Notes: generated from the sequence alone by a model not told the origin. Shown: positions 13,853 to 21,546, counted from the first letter of the stretch. The stretch: 29,449 bases of DNA from JBNKWA01 sp050299555 (GCA_050299555.1 JBNKWA010000057.1:1-29449), one strand, 5' to 3'. Numbers and translations: made by a program.

Positions 13853-14529
13853 CTCAAGACCTCTGGCAATGTAATCCCGTTATTCTGTAGATACTGATAG
13901 ATAGCTCCTTCTGGCATGTGTGTATATATTCTATTTCCAGACTGATTTGTGGATGAAAAGATACATTGTATTCTCCCAGCAGAATCTTGCCATAGCACGG
14001 ATACGTGTCCCGTTCGGACATTTCCTGCTGCGTTTGTGTATTTTCCACTCCATTGTGCACCGCCACTTCGGGTATGGCTAATAGCAGATTCCAGATACTG
14101 ACTTCTCGTCATTCCCGCAGCTTGACCATGACGCGAAGCATGCTCGCTTAGGTCGGCAAATTTCGGGCACCTATCATGCACCCAAACCGGTTCAGCATCC
14201 AGATCCCCGGCAACAAAATACGTATGATACCCCTCCACCGTCAGGTTGTACGCGTCAAGCGCCTCCTGCCTTACCTCAACCGAAACAACCTCTGCCCAGG
14301 TCCCGTCCGGGTTCAGCAGGCGGTCCCCGGGAACAAGACTGGCCGCGTCCACCCAGTTGCCGCCGGCGATCGGGCCTTCGTAGAGGTGGCCGTCGCTGGA
14401 GGGTGTCGGCCCCTCGGCGACAACCGGCACCACGCCCTCTTCGACCGGTGGAGCCGTGAAGAACGGGTGGGTGGACGTGCCAGACGGCGGTCTCGCCGAA
14501 GGCGGCCTGCGGCGTGACCTTGCGCCCAC
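13849..14529 (-). CDS. Orphan Hint/pretoxin remnant with C-terminal toxin-like domain
   Basis: 226 residues if GTG 14529 is used; there is no ribosome-binding site and the true start is doubtful. Residues ~20-121 look like the second half of a Hint (intein-like, autoprocessing) pretoxin domain: HPFFT at 21, NWVDAASLVPGDRLL at 58, YNLTVEGYHTYFV at 94-106 and VWVHDRC at 115-121. The first half of the domain, with its initial catalytic Cys, and any large carrier are absent. Residues ~122-226 are a separate domain with H130/H134 (SEHASRHG), H152, GKY 162-164 and NRIYTHMP near 199-206. The spacing recalls colicin D/E5-like (BECR-fold) RNase tips, but this is a hypothesis. GC is host-like for Hint and drops from ~14169 for the tip, indicating tip exchange. 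Overlaps immunity gene 1. Confidence 0.72.
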   Translation of the reverse strand: MGARSRRRPPSARPPSGTSTHPFFTAPPVEEGVVPVVAEGPTPSSDGHLYEGPIAGGNWVDAASLVPGDRLLNPDGTWAEVVSVEVRQEALDAYNLTVEGYHTYFVAGDLDAEPVWVHDRCPKFADLSEHASRHGQAAGMTRSQYLESAISHTRSGGAQWSGKYTNAAGNVRTGHVSVLWQDSAGRIQCIFSSTNQSGNRIYTHMPEGAIYQYLQNNGITLPEVLR

Positions 14530-14662
14530 TTGGCAGCGGCCCGGCCCGGCGGTATGACGTCGATCGGGCCCCGGCGATGGCGTCGCCGGGCCGCTGAGGC
14601 CTCAGCGGCAGTCCCGCGGCCCTGATCGGCCGCACCCCCTCCTGTACGCCGGGAAGACCCAT
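14474..14662 (-). pseudogene. Possible out-of-frame upstream remnant of the Hint-toxin gene
   Basis: A frame open from ATG 14662 leads into ...VTPQAAFGETAVWHVHP and then, at a gggtgggtg tract (14465-14473), would need a frame change to continue as FFTAPPVEEG in the Hint frame. Deleting one 4-base unit of that tract gives the smooth reading WHVHPFFTAP. This suggests that the Hint fragment originally continued upstream and was broken by a 4-bp duplication. The first ~40 residues are not recognisable, so the extent of real homology is unclear. Confidence 0.3.
14590..14609. repeat. Perfect 20-bp palindrome
   Basis: GCCGCTGAGGCCTCAGCGGC is self-complementary over all 20 bases. It lies in the divergent gap between the toxin fragment and creatinase, about 95 bp upstream of the creatinase start. 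It could be an operator for a dimeric regulator or a cruciform-forming remnant. Confidence 0.8.
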
Positions 14663-14703
14663 GAACCGCGGGGCGTCTTCCCCCGCGGGCAGGAGATCAC
14701 CAG

Positions 14704-15915
14704 ATGACCGACACCCGCGCCGATTTCTACCGCTTCAGCAACGGGCCGAAGGCGGCCCTGCCGTTCCCGCAGACCGAATACGAGGCCCGCCTGGCGGGTC
14801 TGCGCCGCATCCTCGCCGACGCGGGTCTCGACGCCGCCGTGCTGACCTCGATGCACAACATCGCCTATTACTCTGGGTTCCTCTACTGCTCGTTCGGCCG
14901 GCCCTATGGTCTGGTGGTCACCCGGTCCGAGGCGGTGACGATCGGCGCCGGCATCGATGCCGGCCAGCCGGGGCGGCGGTCGGCCTTCGCCGCGCTCACC
15001 CATTCCGACTGGCAGCGCGACAATGTCTGGCGGGCGGTGGCCCATGTCGCCGGCACCGGCAGGGCCGTGGGTTTCGAGGGCGACCACCTGACGCTGGCCC
15101 AGTCGGCGAAGCTCGACCACTTCCTGGCGCCGCGAAGCCGCAGCGACATCGCGCCGGCCACCATGGCCCAGCGCATGATGAAGTCGGAGGCCGAGCGGGC
15201 GCTGATCCGGCAGGGGGCGCAGGTTGCCGATATCGGCGGCCAAGCCATCCGCGAGGCGATCCGGGAGGGCGCCCGCGAAATCGACGTCGCCATGGCCGGG
15301 CGCGACGCCATGGAGGTTGAGATCGCCCGGCGCTTCCCCGATGCCGAGTACCGCGACACCTGGGTCTGGTTCCAGTCGGGGCTGAACACCGACGGCGCCC
15401 ACAATCCGGTCACCGCCCGGCGGTTGGCCCGGGGCGACATCCTCAGCCTCAATACCTTCCCGATGATCTCGGGCTATTACACCGCGCTGGAGCGGACCCT
15501 GTTTCTTGGCGAACCCGACGCCGCATCGCTGGCCCTGTGGGAGGCAAACGTCGCCACCCACGAACTGGGGCTGAGCCTGATCCGCCCGGGGGCCACCTGC
15601 GCCGGCATCACGGCGGAGTTGAACCGCTTCCTCGCCGAGCGCGACCTGTTGCGCTATCGCACTTTCGGCTATGGCCATTCCTTCGGCATCCTCAGCCACT
15701 ATTACGGCCGCGAGGCAGGGCTGGAGCTGCGCGAGGACATCGACACCGTGCTGGAGCCCGGGATGGTGGTGTCGATGGAGCCGATGCTGACGGTTCCCGA
15801 GGGTCGGCCCGGCGCCGGCGGCTATCGCGAGCACGACATCCTGATCGTCACCGAGGACGGCGCCGAGAACATCACCGGCTTTCCCTACGGCCCGGCCCAC
15901 AACATCGTGGAGTGA
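14704..15915 (+). CDS. Creatinase (creatine amidinohydrolase)
   Basis: 403 residues, the same length as Pseudomonas creatinase, and alignable by eye over its length. N-terminal HNIAYYSGFLYCSFGRPYGLVVT, WFQSGLNTDGAHNPVT, FPMISGYYTALERTLFL, FGYGHSFGILSHYYGREAGLELREDIDTVLEPGMVVSMEPM (written here as family blocks) and the C-terminal GGYREHDILIV are hallmark segments. Catalytic and binding residues H233, E263, H325, E359 and H377 are present. The enzyme hydrolyses creatine to sarcosine and urea in the cytosol as a homodimer; it has the M24 pita-bread fold but no metal. aggag lies 9 bases before the ATG. No creatininase or sarcosine oxidase gene is seen in the window, but solute-binding proteins lie nearby on the opposite strand. 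Confidence 0.93.
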   Translation: MTDTRADFYRFSNGPKAALPFPQTEYEARLAGLRRILADAGLDAAVLTSMHNIAYYSGFLYCSFGRPYGLVVTRSEAVTIGAGIDAGQPGRRSAFAALTHSDWQRDNVWRAVAHVAGTGRAVGFEGDHLTLAQSAKLDHFLAPRSRSDIAPATMAQRMMKSEAERALIRQGAQVADIGGQAIREAIREGAREIDVAMAGRDAMEVEIARRFPDAEYRDTWVWFQSGLNTDGAHNPVTARRLARGDILSLNTFPMISGYYTALERTLFLGEPDAASLALWEANVATHELGLSLIRPGATCAGITAELNRFLAERDLLRYRTFGYGHSFGILSHYYGREAGLELREDIDTVLEPGMVVSMEPMLTVPEGRPGAGGYREHDILIVTEDGAENITGFPYGPAHNIVE

Positions 15916-15995
15916 CCCCAGGCCCCCGTGCCGCGACATGATCGGCGGGTCTTACGCCGGCGCCCGGGGCCATTGGCCGGTCAGGTGGCCGCTTT

Positions 15996-16598
15996 CTAGC
16001 CCGTGCCGAGCAGGGCATTGACCGCCAAGGCGATCAGCACGGCGTTGAAGAAGAACGCGCCGGTGCCGTGGATCAGGACGGCGCGGCGCATGGCGGTACT
16101 GGTGACCTGGACGTCCGAGACCTGGGCGGCCACGCCGATGACGAAGGCGAAGTAGAGGAACTCCACCGCGCCGGGGTGCGGCGTTTCGGGGAAGGCCAGG
16201 CCGCCGCCGCCGGACGCGAAGAGGCTGGCATAGTGGAAGGCGGCGACGGTGTGCAGGGTCGCCCAGGCCAGCGGCAGGCTGACCGCGGCCACCAGGAGCT
16301 GGGGCGGCCCCTCGCCCGTCGGTCCGGCCACCAGCGCCACGATGGCACCGAGCGAGACCGCCACGGCGATGGCGGTGATGAGCGAGACCAGCGCCACGCC
16401 CTCGTCCGCCTCGGCAATGTGGGCCTCAAATCCCGCCTGGCCGGTGCGCAGGAGAAACACCGCCGCCAGGGCCAGGTACGAGGCGAAGAAGGCGTCGCCG
16501 CCGGCCACGGCCCTGACTGCGGGGCCGTGACCGGTCAGCGCCAGCGCGACGGCGAGACCGATCGCCGCCGCGACGTAGAACCGCCAGTGGCGGCGCAT
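15996..16598 (-). CDS. DUF1345-family integral membrane protein
   Basis: 200 residues with about five hydrophobic segments. The family pattern is clear: RFYVAAAIGLAVALAL at the N-terminus, DEGVALVSLITAIAVAVSL in the middle, TLHTVAAFHYASLF, and FPETPHPGAVEFLYFAFVIGVAAQVSDVQVTS near the C-terminus. Function of DUF1345 is unknown. It starts only 10 bp after the stop of the family-5 solute-binding protein gene on the same strand, so the two are probably co-transcribed. It is convergent with creatinase, with 80 bp between the stops. Confidence 0.87.
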   Translation of the reverse strand: MRRHWRFYVAAAIGLAVALALTGHGPAVRAVAGGDAFFASYLALAAVFLLRTGQAGFEAHIAEADEGVALVSLITAIAVAVSLGAIVALVAGPTGEGPPQLLVAAVSLPLAWATLHTVAAFHYASLFASGGGGLAFPETPHPGAVEFLYFAFVIGVAAQVSDVQVTSTAMRRAVLIHGTGAFFFNAVLIALAVNALLGTG

Positions 16599-16608
16599 GG
16601 GCGGCCGC

Positions 16609-18081
16609 CTATTCGGCCCAGTAGACCGCCGTCAGGTCGTTGGCCTGGGTCGGCGAATTGGCCCAGAGCCCCTCGATCCGGGCATCGGCGACGCCGGTCT
16701 TGGCCAGCTGGAACAGGTAGGCGTTGACGTATTGCTCGGCGATGCGGCGCTCCACCGCCTGCAGGATCTCGATGCGGTCATCGGCATCGGCGAAGAAGTC
16801 GAGCCCCTTCATCAGCGCCTTCACCACCGCGTCGTGATAGTCGAAATAGTAGTCGTCGCGGGCATAGATGCCGATATCCATCGGCTCGGTATGGCTGACG
16901 ATGGTCAGGTCGTAGTCGCGGTTCTTGAACACCTCCTCCAGCCACTGCGCCCATTCGAGGTTGGTGATCGTGGTCTCGATCCCGACCTCGCGCAGCTGGC
17001 TGGCGATGATCTCGCCGCCGCGCCGTGCATAGGTCGGCGGCGGCAGCTTGAGGCTGAGGTTCAGTCCCTCTACCCCGGCCTCGGCCAAGAGCGCCTTGGC
17101 CGCTTCGGGATCGTGGGGCGACAGGCCGGTCAGGTCGGTATAGGCGGGGTTGTGCGGCGCGAAATGGGTGCCGATGGGCGTGCCATAGCCGAACATGGCG
17201 CCGTCGATGATCGCCTGCCGATCGATGGCCAGCGCGATCGCCTTCCTGACCCGGATGTCGTTCAGGGGCTCGTGGCCGTGGTTCATGGCCAGGATGGTCT
17301 CGCCCTCGGTGTTGCCGACGATCACCTTGAAGCGGGGATCGGCCTCGAACTGGGCCAGGTTCTCGGGCGCCGGGAAGACCGGGAAGGCATCGACATCGCC
17401 GGCCATCATGGCGGCGAAAGCGGCGGTGGCGTCGGAGATGAACTTGAAGGTGGCCTTGTCCAGCTTCGCCGGCTCGCCCCAGTAGTCGGGGTTCTTCACG
17501 ATCTCGATGCGGTCGCCCTCGACCCACTGGCCGAACCTGAACGGCCCGGTGCCGTTCGGCGCCCGCCGCTCGCCTTCACCAAAGCTTTCGTCGACGATCA
17601 CCGCGTCACCCCAGGCGAGGTTGAACAGAAGCGAGCCGAAGGGCTGCTTGAGCGTCACCTCGACATGGGTCGGGTCGACGGCGGTCACCTCGTCGATGGG
17701 CGCGAAGAGCTGCTTCTGAGCGTTGGCCGAGTCCTCGGCCCGGGCCCGGTCGAGCGAGAAGACCACGTCCTCGGCGGTCATCTCCTGGCCGTTGTGGAAG
17801 GTCACGCCGGCGTGCAGGGTGAAGGTGTAGGACAGCCCGTCGGGGGCGATCTCCCAGCTTTCCGCCAGCGCCGGCAGCACCGCGCCGTCGGGACCGAAGC
17901 GCACCAACCCCTCGTAGATGTTGGCATAGACCACCTCGTCCACCGCTGCGGCCGCCTCGGCCGTGGGATCGAGGCTTGGCGGTTCAAGCTGCATGCCGAG
18001 GGTGACCTCGGTTCCGGCGGCCTGCGCGGCGCCAAGGCCCGCGGCAAGCGCAAGCGCGGTGGTCAACAGAAGTCGGTGCAT
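16609..18081 (-). CDS. ABC transporter substrate-binding protein, family 5 (peptide/opine/nickel type)
   Basis: 490 residues from ATG 18081; aggga(g) lies 7 bases upstream and a signal peptide follows directly (MHRLLLTTALALAAGLGAAQA), which rules out the longer frame to 18117. Mature domain features are SLDPTAEAAAAVDEVVYANIYEGLVRFGPDG, LSYTFTLHAGVTFHNGQEMTAEDVVFSLDRA (in family order), NGTGPFRFG and NDIRVRKAIALAIDRQ. These are typical of periplasmic DppA/OppA-like receptors. Ligand unknown. The gene is not accompanied by its own permeases and ATPases in the window; upstream is the end of a different, NMT1-type ABC operon, separated by palindromic repeats. It is followed by DUF1345. Confidence 0.92.
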   Translation of the reverse strand: MHRLLLTTALALAAGLGAAQAAGTEVTLGMQLEPPSLDPTAEAAAAVDEVVYANIYEGLVRFGPDGAVLPALAESWEIAPDGLSYTFTLHAGVTFHNGQEMTAEDVVFSLDRARAEDSANAQKQLFAPIDEVTAVDPTHVEVTLKQPFGSLLFNLAWGDAVIVDESFGEGERRAPNGTGPFRFGQWVEGDRIEIVKNPDYWGEPAKLDKATFKFISDATAAFAAMMAGDVDAFPVFPAPENLAQFEADPRFKVIVGNTEGETILAMNHGHEPLNDIRVRKAIALAIDRQAIIDGAMFGYGTPIGTHFAPHNPAYTDLTGLSPHDPEAAKALLAEAGVEGLNLSLKLPPPTYARRGGEIIASQLREVGIETTITNLEWAQWLEEVFKNRDYDLTIVSHTEPMDIGIYARDDYYFDYHDAVVKALMKGLDFFADADDRIEILQAVERRIAEQYVNAYLFQLAKTGVADARIEGLWANSPTQANDLTAVYWAE

Positions 18082-18162
18082 CGCTGGCTCCCTGTTCGCC
18101 ATTTTGCGGTGCATCATGGGTCAGCCGGGGCGCGTCTGTCCAGCGTTTCGGGGTCGCGCCCA

Positions 18163-18209
18163 GACCAAAACCGTTTCAAACGGAATCAGTTTGAAAAAGG
18201 ATTTTGGTC
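18163..18209. repeat. Imperfect palindromic repeat element A
   Basis: The left arm begins GACCAAAACCGTTTCAAAC and the right arm ends GTTTGAAA-AAGG-ATTTTGGTC, pairing over about 20 bases with small bulges around a GGAATCA loop. AT-rich in a GC-rich genome. With the next hairpin it fills the space between the permease and the family-5 receptor gene. It looks like an intergenic palindromic repeat of the type common in alphaproteobacteria. Confidence 0.75.
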
Positions 18210-18224
18210 CAGTTTCAATGCTTT

Positions 18225-18275
18225 GAGCAAAATCCTGGGATCAGATTGCTTCAATCTGATCCGTTTTTGCTCTAG
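18225..18275 (-). terminator. Strong hairpin overlapping the permease stop codon (palindromic element B)
   Basis: GGATCAGATTG (18238-18248) and CAATCTGATCC (18252-18262) pair perfectly over 11 bp with a 3-base loop. An outer arm GAGCAAAA (18225-18232) pairs with TTTTGCTC (18265-18272). The permease stop TAG is read from 18274-18272 inside the outer arm, so the hairpin would form at the end of the ABC operon mRNA and probably acts as terminator or 3' stabiliser. Its form is also that of a dispersed palindromic repeat. Confidence 0.7.
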
Positions 18276-19030
18276 TGCTGCGGCCGCTCGGCCCAGCCGG
18301 CGAAGATGCGCTCCAGGAACACCACCGCGTAGTAGAGGACGATGCCCAGGAACGCCAAGGCGATCAGCACCGCGAACATCAGCGGATAGTTGGAATTGGT
18401 CTGCCCGGACAGGAACAGCGCCCCCAGCCCGCGGCCATGGGGCGAGACGATCTCGACCAGGTTGGTGCCGATGAAGGCCAGCGTCACCGCCACCTTCAGC
18501 GCGCCGAAGAATTCGGGCAGGGTCTTGGGCAGGGCGATCTTGCGGAAGATGGTGAAGCGCGAGGCGCCCAGCGAGCGCAGGATGTCGCGGTATTCCGGCT
18601 CGAGCGTCGACAGACCGATGCCGACCGAAACGGCGATGGGGAAGAACGAGATCAGGAAGGCCATCAGCACGGTGTTGAAGTTGTGCTGGCCGATGAAGAG
18701 CAGCGCCAGCACCGGCACCAGCGTCGCCTTGGGGATGGCGTTGAAGCCCACCAGGAGCGGATAAAGCCCGTCGCGGGCAACCTTGGAGAACCCCATGATC
18801 ATGCCCAGAAGCGTGCCGAACACCACCGCGATCGACAGCCCCGCCACCGTCCGCCACAGCGTCTGCCAGCCGCCCGACAGGAACAGGTTCCAGAACTTCG
18901 CATAGGCTGCCGGCAGGTCCGAGGGCGAGGCCATCACGTAGTCGGGCCAGCCATTGGCCCAGACCAGAAACTCCCACAGGGCCAGGAAGATGACGATGGC
19001 GGCGACGGGAACGGCGATCTTCTGCAGCAT
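18272..19030 (-). CDS. ABC transporter permease, SsuC/TauC/ThiX-like
   Basis: 252 residues, about six membrane helices (first at ~5-25). The cytoplasmic EAA loop is visible near 155-175 as YRDILRSLGASRFTIFRKIALPKTLP (blocks: SLGASRFTIF, IALPKTLP), the contact site for the ATPase. This is the single-permease type used for sulfonates, taurine, nitrate and pyrimidine precursors. Its ATG overlaps the ATPase stop as TGATG. The stop codon lies within palindromic element B. Substrate unresolved; it forms one transporter with the ATPase and NMT1-type receptor upstream. Confidence 0.92.
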   Translation of the reverse strand: MLQKIAVPVAAIVIFLALWEFLVWANGWPDYVMASPSDLPAAYAKFWNLFLSGGWQTLWRTVAGLSIAVVFGTLLGMIMGFSKVARDGLYPLLVGFNAIPKATLVPVLALLFIGQHNFNTVLMAFLISFFPIAVSVGIGLSTLEPEYRDILRSLGASRFTIFRKIALPKTLPEFFGALKVAVTLAFIGTNLVEIVSPHGRGLGALFLSGQTNSNYPLMFAVLIALAFLGIVLYYAVVFLERIFAGWAERPQH

Positions 19031-19848
19031 CAGTGCACCGCCTCGGCCGGCGCCGAACCCGATTCACGACCCTGGGCGATCCGGATCTGCTCGCGGAGCG
19101 TCGCCAGCATCGCCGTGCATTCCGGTGTGTAGAGCCCTTCGAGATGCCGCGTCCCCTCGCCGTCGCCGGGGTAGTGCACGTCCAGCACGTATTGCGTCCG
19201 GGCCGGGCGTCCCGACAGCACGAACACCTGGTCCCCCAGATAGACGCTTTCGCGCAGGTCGTGGGTGATCAGCACACAGGTGAAGGGCTCGAGGGTCCGG
19301 AGCTGGTGCATGGTCTGCCACAGGTCCTCGCGGGTGAAGGCATCGAGCGCGCCGAAGGGCTCGTCCATGATCAGGACGTCGGGCTTGTGCACGATGGCCC
19401 GGCAGAGCGAGGCGCGCTGGCGCATGCCACCCGAAAGCTCGGACGGCCGCTTGTGCTCGAACCCCTCCAGCCCGACCAGTGACAGCAGCGCGTGGGCCCG
19501 CGCCTCGCGCTCCTTCTTCGGCATCGACGGGGCGACGATCTCCAAGGGCAGGATGACGTTCTGCAGGATGGTGCGCCATTCCAGCATCACCGGGTTCTGG
19601 AACGCCATGCCGACGGTCTTGCGCGGGCTTTTCACCAGTTCGCCATGCAGCCAGACCTCTCCCTTGTCGGGCTTCATCAGCCCGGCGATCAGCCGCGTCA
19701 GCGTGGACTTGCCGCAGCCCGAGGGGCCGACAACGGCGGCGAACTCGCCCTCGGGCACGGCGATGTCGAGGCCATCGAGAACCGGCAGCGGCCCGTTCGG
19801 GGTTCGGTAGGCGTGGGTGACGCCCTTGATCTCGATGAGGTTGGCCAT
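19030..19848 (-). CDS. ABC transporter ATP-binding protein, SsuB/TauB-like
   Basis: 272 residues with the complete nucleotide-binding set: Walker A GPSGCGKST (41-49), Q-loop Q84 (FQNPVMLEW), signature LSGGMRQR (138-145), Walker B DVLIMDEP (157-164), and switch His in ITHDLRES. The residues after ~225 form a family-typical extension. It energises import through the permease encoded 1 bp overlapping downstream and is fed by the receptor encoded 36 bp upstream. Start ATG 19848. Confidence 0.95.
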   Translation of the reverse strand: MANLIEIKGVTHAYRTPNGPLPVLDGLDIAVPEGEFAAVVGPSGCGKSTLTRLIAGLMKPDKGEVWLHGELVKSPRKTVGMAFQNPVMLEWRTILQNVILPLEIVAPSMPKKEREARAHALLSLVGLEGFEHKRPSELSGGMRQRASLCRAIVHKPDVLIMDEPFGALDAFTREDLWQTMHQLRTLEPFTCVLITHDLRESVYLGDQVFVLSGRPARTQYVLDVHYPGDGEGTRHLEGLYTPECTAMLATLREQIRIAQGRESGSAPAEAVH

Positions 19849-19884
19849 GGCCTGAAAGGCCGGCGTCGCCGCCGGCCCGTTCCC

Positions 19885-20904
19885 CTATTGAAGCATCAGG
19901 CTGCCGTCGCCGGGCAGGTAGCCGGCATCGAAGTAGAGCGCCGCGTCCGGCTCGGTGGCGAATTCGTAGACCGACCTGGTCTGCTCGATCGCCCGGGCCA
20001 TGCGGTCGGCGTCGATGCCGCCCAGCCCGTTCGCCTTCACCCAGTCGGTGAGCACGTTGGCGTCGATGGCCATTTGCAGCCGCTCGGTCTCGAGCCCCGC
20101 ATCGGCCGCCGGGTTGCGCGCGATCAGCGACTCGATGGCCTTGGCCGGGTCGGCGATGGACGCCTTCCAGCCCTTGGCGACGGCGGTCAAGAAGCCGGTC
20201 ACCAGTTCCGGGTTGCCGGCGGCGAAGTCGGTGTTGACGATGATCGCGTTGCCATAGAGCGCGACGCCGTTGTCGGCCATCAGGATCACGCTCAGATCAT
20301 CCTCGGGCACGCCGAGGCGCTTGAGATTGAGCGTCGAGGAGAAGGAAAAGCCGGTGACCGCCGCCACCTGCCCGTCGGCCAGCATCGGCTCGCGGGTCGG
20401 GAAGCCCACCGGCTCCACGGTGATCTTGGAAACGTCGAGGCCGTTCTCGGCGGCGAAGATCGGGAACTGTGCCCAGGCGCCGTCGGGCGGCGGCGCGCCC
20501 AGTACCTTGCCCTCGAGGTCCTTGGGCGCCTCGATCCCCAGCGACTTGCGCCCGACCACGGCGAAGGGCGGCTTGTCGTAGATCATCATCACCGCGGTGA
20601 CCGGCGCGCCCGGGTTCTGGTCGAGGAAGCGCATCAGGCTGTTGATGTCGGCGAAGCCCATGGGATAGGCGCCGGTCGCCACCTTGGGGATGGCGTCGAG
20701 CGAGCCGGCACCCTCGGCGATCTCCACCTCCAGCCCCGCCTCGGCGAAGAAGCCGTCGTCGATGGCCACGAAATAGGGGGCCGCCGGGCCCTCGAACTTC
20801 CAGTCGAGCGCGAACGGCACCTTGGTCTGGGCGGTGGCGGCACCGGCCATGGCCATCGCAGCCACGGAAGCGGCGAAGGCCGCGGCAGTCAGACGGTTGA
20901 GCAT
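19885..20904 (-). CDS. NMT1/THI5-like ABC substrate-binding protein
   Basis: 339 residues. Start ATG 20904 is preceded by aggagg at about 8 bases and begins a clear signal peptide (MLNRLTAAAFAASVAAMAMAGAATA); the frame also extends to 21105 without such a site. The mature start VPFALDWKFEGPAAPYFVAIDDGFFAEAGLEVEI-type pattern (blocks LDWKFEGPAAPYF, GFFAEAGLEV) and the GFADINSLMRF and PTREPMLADGQV segments are those of the NMT1/THI5 receptors that bind thiamine-pyrimidine precursors, taurine or similar small molecules. Substrate unknown. First gene of the receptor-ATPase-permease operon. No TPP riboswitch motifs were found in the 180-bp leader. Confidence 0.9.
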   Translation of the reverse strand: MLNRLTAAAFAASVAAMAMAGAATAQTKVPFALDWKFEGPAAPYFVAIDDGFFAEAGLEVEIAEGAGSLDAIPKVATGAYPMGFADINSLMRFLDQNPGAPVTAVMMIYDKPPFAVVGRKSLGIEAPKDLEGKVLGAPPPDGAWAQFPIFAAENGLDVSKITVEPVGFPTREPMLADGQVAAVTGFSFSSTLNLKRLGVPEDDLSVILMADNGVALYGNAIIVNTDFAAGNPELVTGFLTAVAKGWKASIADPAKAIESLIARNPAADAGLETERLQMAIDANVLTDWVKANGLGGIDADRMARAIEQTRSVYEFATEPDAALYFDAGYLPGDGSLMLQ

Positions 20905-21086
20905 CGAAAGGCCCCTCCTGTTGTTGGTTGCGTTCCATTTGCGCAGCAGTTGCCGCGGGATGGAACGGCCGCGGCCCGGATCTTTGTCCGGCGCCGCGGC
21001 ATCGGCGGAATTCTGACCGGAAACGCGGCACTCTGCCAGTGCAAACGGCAGCGGCCCGATGCCGCGAGCGGTGCCGGCCGATGCGG

Positions 21087-21482
21087 TCACCCGGGCTTGT
21101 GGCACACCGCCTCGATGTTGTTGCCATCGGGGTCGAGCACGAAGGCGCCGTAATAGTTCGGGTGGTAGTGCGGCCTCAGCCCCGGCGGGCCGTTGTCGGT
21201 GGCGCCGGCGGCCATCGCAGCCTTGTAGAAGGCATCCACCTCGGCCCGCGAGGCGGCGCTGAAGGCCACGTGCACGGGGCCGATCGCCTTGCCGCCCGGC
21301 ACGGCGCCGATCCAGAAGAACGGCATGCCGGCGCTGCCGAAGCCGGTGCCGACATAGCTGCCGCCGGTGTCCTCGGCCGTCACTTCCATCACCGGCGCCA
21401 CCGAGACCGGCGCCAGCGCCGCCTCGTAGAACGCCTTCGACCTGGCAAAGTCCGAAACCGTTATGCCCATATGGTCGATCAT
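21087..21482 (-). CDS. VOC-family (glyoxalase-fold) protein
   Basis: 131 residues. Opens MIDHMGITVSDFARSKAFYEAAL with the conserved His-5, has GPVHVAFSAASRAEVDAFY in the middle, and closes with YYGAFVLDPDGNNIEAVCH, where Glu supplies the last metal ligand. A paired beta-alpha-beta fold as in glyoxalase I/bleomycin-resistance proteins; the reaction is unknown. gggaggg lies 6 bases before ATG 21482. It stands upstream of the ABC operon on the same strand, with 182 bp between. It is unrelated in detail to the larger VOC protein at 698. Confidence 0.88.
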   Translation of the reverse strand: MIDHMGITVSDFARSKAFYEAALAPVSVAPVMEVTAEDTGGSYVGTGFGSAGMPFFWIGAVPGGKAIGPVHVAFSAASRAEVDAFYKAAMAAGATDNGPPGLRPHYHPNYYGAFVLDPDGNNIEAVCHKPG

Positions 21483-21546
21483 TGCCGCCCTCCCGGATCA
21501 GATTGCCATGGCAGGGTGCGGCAAAGGCCGGGCCACTGCAAGCGGC

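Noticed and set aside
13854..14066. 70-codon minus-strand frame within the toxin tip
   Set aside because: It overlaps the toxin frame almost completely, has no ribosome-binding site or recognised similarity, and does not couple to the following gene as the toxin frame does.
15916..15995. Hairpin terminator between creatinase and DUF1345
   Set aside because: The 80-bp gap is GC-rich but I could not find a clean stem followed by T residues on either strand.
16597..18474. Plus-strand 625-codon frame
   Set aside because: Antisense shadow of the family-5 solute-binding protein, which has a signal peptide, ribosome-binding site and family motifs.
20905..21086. TPP riboswitch upstream of the NMT1/THI5-like receptor operon
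   Set aside because: The conserved CUGAGA and ACCUGAUC-type blocks were looked for and not found.
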